A stretch of DNA of 8,239 nucleotides. It comes from Chryseobacterium gleum. GTDB lineage: Bacteria; Bacteroidota; Bacteroidia; Flavobacteriales_D; Sanyastnellaceae. The DNA is taken from positions 1 through 8,239 of the forward strand of contig CAMCUG010000056.1 in NCBI GenBank assembly GCA_945878835.1, given 5' to 3'. Below the pieces are notes generated by a model that did no database searches, was not told the origin of the DNA, and worked only from the letters and a program-made list of their open reading frames with translations. A program made the translations under genes and the position numbers. This document shows, in pieces, positions 1-5,192 of the stretch (the first letter of the stretch is position 1; each line of letters opens with the position of its first letter).

Positions 1-1122
1 GTTCTTGCTACTGGATTCGAGCAAAGCCCTATGTTCACTGGAAGAATTACCGGAACGGGGCCTCGCTATTGTCCGTCTATCGAAGATAAAATCACACGTT
101 TCGCCGACAAGGATTCTCACCAACTCTTCGTTGAACCCGAGGGTTGGAAAACGGTAGAAATATATCTTAATGGATTCTCTACAAGCCTTCCAGAAGAGGT
201 TCAACAGAAAGCTTTGAATCTAATTCCGGGATTTGAGAACGCTAAAATGTTTCGTCCTGGATACGCGATCGAATATGATTATTTTCCGCCAGATCAACTG
301 AAGCCCTCGCTTGAAAGTAAGGATGTTTCAGGTTTGTTTTTCGCTGGTCAAATCAACGGAACTACAGGTTACGAAGAAGCGGCTGGACAAGGAATAGTTG
401 CGGGAATAAACGCGAGTTTATTTGTTCAAGAAAAAGACCCGTTTATCTTGCGGAGAGATGAGGCGTATATCGGTGTTTTGATTGATGATTTAATTACAAA
501 AAGCACTGACGAGCCGTACCGCATGTTTACGAGTCGCGCTGAATACAGAACTTTATTGCGACAAGACAATGCTGATGAGAGATTAACTCCTCTATCACAC
601 GCGATAGGTCTTGCCTCTGACGAACGAATGGTGCTACTTGAAAAGAAAAGGGTCGATATAAAATCGTTGATGAAGAGCATTGAAAAAACCTCTACTTCTC
701 CTGAAGAAATAAACGAGCTCCTTCTTGCAAAAGGAAGCGCGGTTATTGATCAAAAACTAAAGCTTATCACCTTGCTTACGAGGCCGCAAATAAGCTTAGA
801 GGATATTGTTTCAGTCAATACTGATTTACAGGCCGAAATTTCAACGTTGGCTGAGAACAAGGGTGAAGTTCTTGCCGCGGTAGAAATAAGCGTGAAATAC
901 GCAGGTTATTTACAGCGAGAACGGGATATGGCAGATAAACTCACACGATTAGATCATATACAACTGTCGCCTGAGTTTGATTATCTCAAACTAACCTCTA
1001 TGAGTATTGAGGCAAGACAAAAACTTTCGAAGATTAGGCCCGCAACAGTTGGGCAGGCTAGTCGCATCAGTGGAGTGAATCCTACCGATGTGTCAATCCT
1101 GTTGATTCATTTGGGACGATAA
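1..1122 (+). CDS. mnmG: MnmG (GidA), tRNA uridine-5-carboxymethylaminomethyl modification enzyme, 5'-truncated
   Basis: This is the C-terminal 373 residues of MnmG; the open frame runs to base 1, so roughly the first 250 residues of a family that is usually about 620-630 long lie outside. MnmG is a cytoplasmic FAD enzyme that works with the GTPase MnmE to install the (carboxymethyl)aminomethyl group on U34 of certain tRNAs. Visible marks, numbered from base 1, are the conserved cysteine in GPRYCPSIEDK (Cys24), HQLFVEPEG, the NGFSTSLPE stretch, the FAD-contacting FFAGQINGTTGYEE (about 113-126), DEAYIGVLIDDL and EPYRMFTSRAEYR, followed by the helical C-terminal domain (about 185-373) ending in PATVGQASRISGV and the usual short tail. 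The C-terminus is intact and no frameshift is seen. The ATG at base 31 is internal (Met of SPMFTGRI), not the start. The next gene is convergent, 16 bp away, so nothing is co-transcribed downstream of mnmG in this window. Confidence 0.97.
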   Translation, partial: VLATGFEQSPMFTGRITGTGPRYCPSIEDKITRFADKDSHQLFVEPEGWKTVEIYLNGFSTSLPEEVQQKALNLIPGFENAKMFRPGYAIEYDYFPPDQLKPSLESKDVSGLFFAGQINGTTGYEEAAGQGIVAGINASLFVQEKDPFILRRDEAYIGVLIDDLITKSTDEPYRMFTSRAEYRTLLRQDNADERLTPLSHAIGLASDERMVLLEKKRVDIKSLMKSIEKTSTSPEEINELLLAKGSAVIDQKLKLITLLTRPQISLEDIVSVNTDLQAEISTLAENKGEVLAAVEISVKYAGYLQRERDMADKLTRLDHIQLSPEFDYLKLTSMSIEARQKLSKIRPATVGQASRISGVNPTDVSILLIHLGR

Positions 1123-1138
1123 TTTCATGTGAAACAAC

Positions 1139-2638
1139 CTACTTTCTTTCCTTCAATTTAATACCATCTACTTTGTAAAGCTTTCCGCCTTGGTAAGTTA
1201 CGGTGTTAATGTAATTTCCCTCTTCATCGAAATACATCCAATCTCCCTCTAACTCACCGCCTTCGTAACCACCCTTCATTTCTGGCTTGCCGTCGAAATA
1301 ATAATATTCATGTTTGCCAACCGCTACTCCTAACTCAAACCTTCCCTCAAACATTTTATTTCCGTTTGAATGGGTGAATATCCAGACGCTGTTTCTCTCG
1401 TCGTCTATGTATTCTCCCTCTTCCTTGTGGTCATTAATAAAACGAAACCACTTTCCTTGCTTCAACCCGTCTGCATAGTCTCCTTCTAAAACTATATTGC
1501 CCAAACTGTCGTTTTCAATATAACGCCCGTCTAATTTTCCCTTTCGGTAAAACTCTTCTCTCAATAATATTCCATTTGAATAATACCACAGCCACTTTCC
1601 CGATATAAAATTGTTATCGTACTTACCCGATTGTTCTAACTTTCCGTTCTCGAAATAATATTTCCAGTCTCCTGTTTTTTTTCCGTTAGAATACGACCCG
1701 CTTGACCTCAATGAGCCGTTTGGAAAGAAATATTTCCATTCCCCAATCTCCCTATTTAAGGTATCAAACTTTCCCTCAGCTTGCTTAATATCATTTAAAT
1801 ACAATCTTGAAAATATTATTTTTCCCGTGGAATCTAGCGTTTGAAAGGTGCCGTGTTTGAGTCCGTTTTTTGTACCACCACGTTCTGTCACCCTTCCTTT
1901 TTCATCGTAAAATTTCTCTATTTTTACAAATTCTGTTTCTTCTTTGTTTTCTTTCAAAACTCCAAATTCATAGAATTCAAATTTCAAAAACTCTCCTTGC
2001 TTGTTGTATACTTTGAATGTTCCTTCTTTCAATCCGGATAAATAGTTTCCTTCTTCCTTCAATTTCCCGCTCTCTCGCAGATCTACCCATAAACCGACAC
2101 GCTGAGCATTTTTATCGTATCTATTAATTCTCTCCTCCGAATAAATTAATCCGTTTTTGTAAGTTCTTCGAGTTATTACTCTTCCGTCTTCTGCATATTC
2201 AAAATACTTTCCTTCAATCTGATTGTTCACATAATTGAAAGATGTCTTTTGTTTTCCTGAAGAAAAATACTCAGCAGCTGGACCGTTCTTTAAATCATTC
2301 AAATTGGTAATCATTCGATTTTTCCTTCCTAACGAATCGTAATAACATTCTGCGCCTGTTTTGACATTTGCTTGATATTCGATGGACTGCAGAAGACTTC
2401 CATCCAATCGAAAAAACTTCCACGTGGAATCCAGCTGAAAATCTTTTCTATTTCCTTCTGATTTCAATACTCCGGTGTCAAAATAATTTTTCCAATAGCC
2501 GTCAGGTTTTCCTTCAACCAAAAATCCTTCACTGCTTTTTTGTCCGTTTGAATAATAAAACACCTTGAACTCATTTTGAGCAAACAGCGAAAGCTGAAAA
2601 GCCAAAAGCAAAGTAATTAATATTCCGTGTGGTTTCAT
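1139..2638 (-). CDS. Exported YwqK/MORN-like repeat protein, about 18 repeats
   Basis: The 499-residue product has a signal peptide (hydrophobic core about residues 5-19, LSLFA then QNE, likely cleaved after Ala20). The rest is almost entirely degenerate units of about 23 residues with the pattern G-x-W-x-x-Y-x-x-N/D-G-x-L-x-x-x-G-x-Y-x-x-G. About 18 units can be laid out. The clearest are near 299-321 (GEWKYFFPNGSL), 322-344 (GDWKYYFENGKL), 346-368 and 465-486 (GDWMYFDEEGNY). Such repeats fold as short beta-hairpins resembling MORN repeats. Databases often name them 'toxin-antitoxin system YwqK family antitoxin', but here the protein is exported and no toxin gene is adjacent, so that role is not supported. 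No catalytic motif, lipobox, membrane anchor after the signal peptide or type IX secretion tail is evident. Its likely place is the periplasm or cell surface, function unknown. The ATG at 2638 gives a proper signal peptide; no Shine-Dalgarno precedes it, which is normal in Bacteroidota. The gene is monocistronic as far as the window shows and convergent with mnmG. Confidence 0.9.
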   Translation of the reverse strand: MKPHGILITLLLAFQLSLFAQNEFKVFYYSNGQKSSEGFLVEGKPDGYWKNYFDTGVLKSEGNRKDFQLDSTWKFFRLDGSLLQSIEYQANVKTGAECYYDSLGRKNRMITNLNDLKNGPAAEYFSSGKQKTSFNYVNNQIEGKYFEYAEDGRVITRRTYKNGLIYSEERINRYDKNAQRVGLWVDLRESGKLKEEGNYLSGLKEGTFKVYNKQGEFLKFEFYEFGVLKENKEETEFVKIEKFYDEKGRVTERGGTKNGLKHGTFQTLDSTGKIIFSRLYLNDIKQAEGKFDTLNREIGEWKYFFPNGSLRSSGSYSNGKKTGDWKYYFENGKLEQSGKYDNNFISGKWLWYYSNGILLREEFYRKGKLDGRYIENDSLGNIVLEGDYADGLKQGKWFRFINDHKEEGEYIDDERNSVWIFTHSNGNKMFEGRFELGVAVGKHEYYYFDGKPEMKGGYEGGELEGDWMYFDEEGNYINTVTYQGGKLYKVDGIKLKERK

Positions 2639-2654
2639 TTTTCAAAGGTCGTTA

Positions 2655-2668
2655 TGAATTCTAATTCA
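2655..2668. promoter_or_regulatory. 14-bp palindrome upstream of the repeat-protein gene, operator-like
   Basis: TGAATT and AATTCA are perfect inverted 6-bp arms around a 2-bp centre, lying 17-30 bp upstream of the start codon at 2638. The position would suit a repressor site or a 5' untranslated-region element. No known regulator motif is recognised, and the AT-only core makes chance plausible. Confidence 0.2.
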
Positions 2669-3044
2669 AAACCAATCTGAGCTTAACTTTGTTTTCACCA
2701 ACATCTACTATCTATTTATAATCTTTATAAAAGAAAATAGTAATAGCAATAGGGCTGTTAATACCGTCAGTAAGTTTGTTTTACTTTCTTTGGAATTGTC
2801 GTTATTATCATTGAAGTAACATGTTCTTAACAATGTAAATAGAGTTAAATCTGTGATATTGAATGAATTTGTAATGATTCAACAACAATGTTGAAAGTAT
2901 TGTTTGTTGATAATCTATATAGTGTAAAAGGTATTTTTATGTTGATGAATTCCGTTCATAACAAAATCAAAAAAGTGAGAAGTAAATTTTGTATTGATTT
3001 TTTTCTGTATAAGGGTATGAATAACATGAAAAGAAAAATTATGT

Positions 3045-3062
3045 TGTGAACAGTTATTCACA
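3045..3062. other. Dyad containing a perfect DnaA-box-like 9-mer
   Basis: TGTGAACAGTTATTCACA has perfect 6-bp arms around a 6-bp centre. Its right half, 3054-3062, reads TTATTCACA and matches the DnaA-box consensus TTATNCACA exactly. The left half, 3045-3053, is the same box on the other strand with two mismatches, so two boxes would abut head to head. It lies 108 bp upstream of rpiB. It could instead be a transcription-factor site or RNA hairpin. It is not a standard CRP site, because the TGTGA/TCACA spacing is 8 rather than 6. Confidence 0.3.
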
Positions 3063-3144
3063 TGTTAGAAACATAAAAAATAGCAAGTTGTTAAAAGAGT
3101 CTACTTTCCATTCACATTGGTATTCAAAACTGAAAAGAAGAGAA

Positions 3145-3152
3145 TAGGTTTG
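3145..3152 (+). promoter_or_regulatory. Putative Bacteroidota -7 promoter element for rpiB and the M28 gene
   Basis: TAGGTTTG fits the Bacteroidota sigma-factor -7 consensus TAnnTTTG in all six fixed positions. It sits 17 bp before the rpiB ATG, which implies a leader of only about a dozen bases. The -33 partner is weak: the nearest TTG (3117-3119) is 25 bp upstream, slightly further than usual. No ribosome-binding sequence is seen between element and start. Confidence 0.4.
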
Positions 3153-3169
3153 CATTAAACTAATATTAT

Positions 3170-3598
3170 ATGAAACTTTATATAGGTTCTGATCACGCCG
3201 GTTTCGAAATGAAAGAAGCTCTGAAACAATGGATGACAACTGAATTTCCTTCCATACAAATAGAAGATAAAGGCTGCCCAACAGCGGATAGTTGTGACTA
3301 CGCTGATTATGCGCACACTGTTGCAGAAAGTGTAATTAATGATTCACGTGGAATATTGCTTTGTGGTTCAGCGAACGGAGTAAGTATTGCGGCTAACAAA
3401 CACGCGGGCGTGAGAGCAGCATTATGTTGGACGGAAGAAATTGCAGTTCTAGCCCGTCAGCATAACGACGCAAACATATTGTCTATACCCGCAAGATTTG
3501 TGACGCCTGAGGTGGCCCAAGCTATGGTTAGAGCATTTTTCAATACGCCATTTGAAGGCGGAAGACACGCGAAAAGAATAGAAAAAATTGATTTGTAA
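3170..3598 (+). CDS. rpiB: Ribose-5-phosphate isomerase B (RpiB/LacAB family)
   Basis: The 142-residue protein is full length for RpiB, a cytoplasmic enzyme that interconverts ribose 5-phosphate and ribulose 5-phosphate in the non-oxidative pentose phosphate pathway. The family signature is complete: N-terminal GSDHAGFEMK (residues 6-15), the catalytic cysteine in LLCGSANGVSIAANK (Cys65), AGVRAALCWTEE, the ring-opening/active-site histidine in ARQHNDANIL (His98), and the C-terminal FEGGRHAKRIEKI segment. Some LacAB/RpiB relatives act on allose or galactose 6-phosphate. The single-gene arrangement and the SANG loop fit the common RpiB form, but substrate cannot be proved from sequence. The ATG at 3170 places the first strand (KLYIGSDH) at the usual N-terminus. 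A promoter-like TAnnTTTG element lies just upstream, and the next gene begins one base after the stop, so the two are probably co-transcribed and translationally coupled. Confidence 0.95.
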   Translation: MKLYIGSDHAGFEMKEALKQWMTTEFPSIQIEDKGCPTADSCDYADYAHTVAESVINDSRGILLCGSANGVSIAANKHAGVRAALCWTEEIAVLARQHNDANILSIPARFVTPEVAQAMVRAFFNTPFEGGRHAKRIEKIDL

Positions 3599-3599
3599 A

Positions 3600-5192
3600 A
3601 TGAAAAAATTTGTAGGATTATTATTCGCTATTGTTAGTCTGAACGCCCAAGCACAGGTGGTAAAAGATGAATTCGATAAGCGTGACACGTACATGAATAC
3701 CATTACGGTAAAGGAGCTTAAAGAACAACTCTTTATTTTAGCGGCAGATGATTTTGAAGGAAGAGAAACGAGTAAGCCAGGCCAGAAAAAAGCTGCGGCT
3801 TATTTAGAGAATTACTATGAATTATTGGGTTTAGAAAAAGGTTCTAACACAGGGGTTCAGCAACAAAGTTTTCCACTAAGAAAAAGAAAATTAACTTCCA
3901 CGGTGCTTACCATTAACGGAAAGAATTACGAGAGCTCTAAAGATATTTTCTCATTGGATGCAGATGGTTTAGAAGGCGCAAAGTCGTTTTCTAAAATTGT
4001 ATTTGCAGGCTATGGAATATCTCAAGGACGCTACAACAGTTATGCGGGATTAGATGTGAAGGACGCTTTGGTTGTTGTCATGGACGGGGAACCCAAAAAC
4101 AAAAAAGGGAAGTCGCTTATTTCAGGAGATACAGAACAGCTCAGCGACTGGTCCTATGATCCAGGGTTGAAAGTGGCGTTGGCACAAGAACAAGGAGCGA
4201 AGGCAATTGTTGTGATTCGAAGAGATTATGCAACGTTCTTACCGCGTATTAAGTTTTGGTTGGAGTCAGAAAAAATGGAATTGATTGAAGATATGGATGT
4301 TGCTGTTGCAACTGGAATTCCATTGATTTTCACCAATGAAAAATCGGCAAATGAGTGGTTCAATTTAGATCTTGCAAAAAATTTAGATGGTTTAAAGAAG
4401 AAGAGAAAACCGCTATTTTCAAATAAAACCATAAGACTTTGTGAAAGAGGGGTTGAAGCTGCGTTGAATGTAAGTGTAACAGACGAAATGGTTTCTAGCG
4501 AAAATGTATTGGCTTTTATAGAAGGAAGTGATGCAGCGCTGAAGAATGAAATTGTTGTTGTGTCTGCGCATTACGACCACATTGGTATTGTGAACGGAGA
4601 GATTAACAACGGTGCGGATGACGACGGTTCAGGAACCGTTTCAGCTATGGAAATTGCAGAGGCGTTTATTCAGGCGAAGAAAGAAGGCAACGGTCCGAAG
4701 CGCAGCATACTAATTCTTCATGTAAGCGGCGAGGAGAAAGGGTTGTTCGGAAGTGATTACTACACAAGACATCCGGTTTATCCAATGGAAAACACAGTTT
4801 GTGATTTGAATATAGATATGATTGGCCGTGTAGACGAGGCGCACAAAGACAATGAGAAATATGTCTACTTAATTGGCAGTGATCGTTTAAGTATGGATCT
4901 GCACAACATTTCTGAAAAGGTGAACAAACAAACGTCTAATCTAGCGTTAGACTACACCTTCAATTCAGAAGACGACCCTAACCAGTTTTACTACCGTTCA
5001 GACCACTACAATTTCGCGAAGAACAACATCCCCGTTATCTTTTATTTCAGTGGGGTTCATGAAGATTATCACAAACCAGGGGACGACCCTGAAAAGATTC
5101 TCTACGACAAGATGTGTAGCATTGCACAATTGGTATTCTCTACCGCGTGGGAAGTTGCAAATGCACCGACGCGTCTTCAAATAAAAAATTAA
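3600..5192 (+). CDS. Secreted M28-family metallopeptidase with PA-domain insert
   Basis: This 530-residue exported peptidase is of the two-zinc aminopeptidase type (clan MH). A signal peptide (MKKFVGLLFAIVSLNAQA, then Gln19) is followed by an N-terminal helical part, a protease-associated-like domain at roughly 130-250 (FAGYGI, ALVVVMDGEP, GAKAIVVI, GIPLIF), then the catalytic fold at about 300-520. All expected metal and catalytic residues are visible: HYD (His324, Asp326), bridging Asp340 in GADDDGSG, Glu378/Glu379 in SGEEKG, Asp406 in NIDMIG and His469 in RSDHYNF. It should therefore be active, probably trimming N-terminal residues from peptides in the periplasm or outside; the substrate is unknown. 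There is no lipobox and no type IX secretion C-terminal domain. An in-frame TTG at 3588 inside rpiB is a poorer start because it adds MICK before a proper signal peptide. The ATG at 3600 lies one base after the rpiB stop, indicating coupling. Its stop overlaps the convergent ligase-like gene. Confidence 0.95.
   Translation: MKKFVGLLFAIVSLNAQAQVVKDEFDKRDTYMNTITVKELKEQLFILAADDFEGRETSKPGQKKAAAYLENYYELLGLEKGSNTGVQQQSFPLRKRKLTSTVLTINGKNYESSKDIFSLDADGLEGAKSFSKIVFAGYGISQGRYNSYAGLDVKDALVVVMDGEPKNKKGKSLISGDTEQLSDWSYDPGLKVALAQEQGAKAIVVIRRDYATFLPRIKFWLESEKMELIEDMDVAVATGIPLIFTNEKSANEWFNLDLAKNLDGLKKKRKPLFSNKTIRLCERGVEAALNVSVTDEMVSSENVLAFIEGSDAALKNEIVVVSAHYDHIGIVNGEINNGADDDGSGTVSAMEIAEAFIQAKKEGNGPKRSILILHVSGEEKGLFGSDYYTRHPVYPMENTVCDLNIDMIGRVDEAHKDNEKYVYLIGSDRLSMDLHNISEKVNKQTSNLALDYTFNSEDDPNQFYYRSDHYNFAKNNIPVIFYFSGVHEDYHKPGDDPEKILYDKMCSIAQLVFSTAWEVANAPTRLQIKN

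Larger units (their letters stand above)
2639..3169. other. AT-rich intergenic region between divergent genes, no supported gene
   Basis: This 531-bp gap separates the minus-strand repeat-protein gene from plus-strand rpiB and must hold both promoters. Sampled lines are about 22-25% G+C against roughly 38-45% in most coding lines checked. I see no tRNA or rRNA and no convincing coding sequence; the longest ATG frame noted is 36 codons (2939-3049, plus strand). It contains several dyads: TGAATT-ct-AATTCA (2655-2668), an imperfect dyad at 2809-2835, TTCAAC-n6-GTTGAA (2878-2895), AAAATCAA/TTGATTTT with a following T-run (2963-3004) and TGTGAA-n6-TTCACA (3045-3062). There is also a promoter-like element near rpiB and a three-fold AATAGn hexamer (2736-2753). 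Any one of these could be chance in DNA this AT-rich. Confidence 0.85.

Noticed and set aside
1123..1134. TTTCATGTGAAA as a terminator between mnmG and the repeat-protein gene
   Set aside because: The stem is only four to five pairs with almost no loop, and no T-tract follows on either strand.
2418..2429. Perfect palindrome TTCCACGTGGAA
   Set aside because: It lies inside the repeat-protein coding sequence and is explained by the codons there; nothing else suggests a binding site.
2771..2778. TAAGTTTG as a confident promoter
   Set aside because: There is no TTG or TTTG at the right distance upstream and no gene it would serve; kept only as part of a speculative RNA finding.
3045..3062. CRP-type site
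   Set aside because: TGTGA and TCACA are 8 bp apart instead of 6, and no cAMP-dependent regulation is implied by the context.
3054..3281. Minus-strand frame of 75 codons across the rpiB start
   Set aside because: It lies antisense to rpiB coding sequence, has no family signature and runs through low-complexity AT-rich DNA.
3588..3599. TTG start at 3588 for the M28 peptidase, overlapping rpiB
   Set aside because: It adds only MICK before MKKFVGLLFA, which is already a normal signal-peptide start, and ATG at 3600 follows the rpiB stop by one base.
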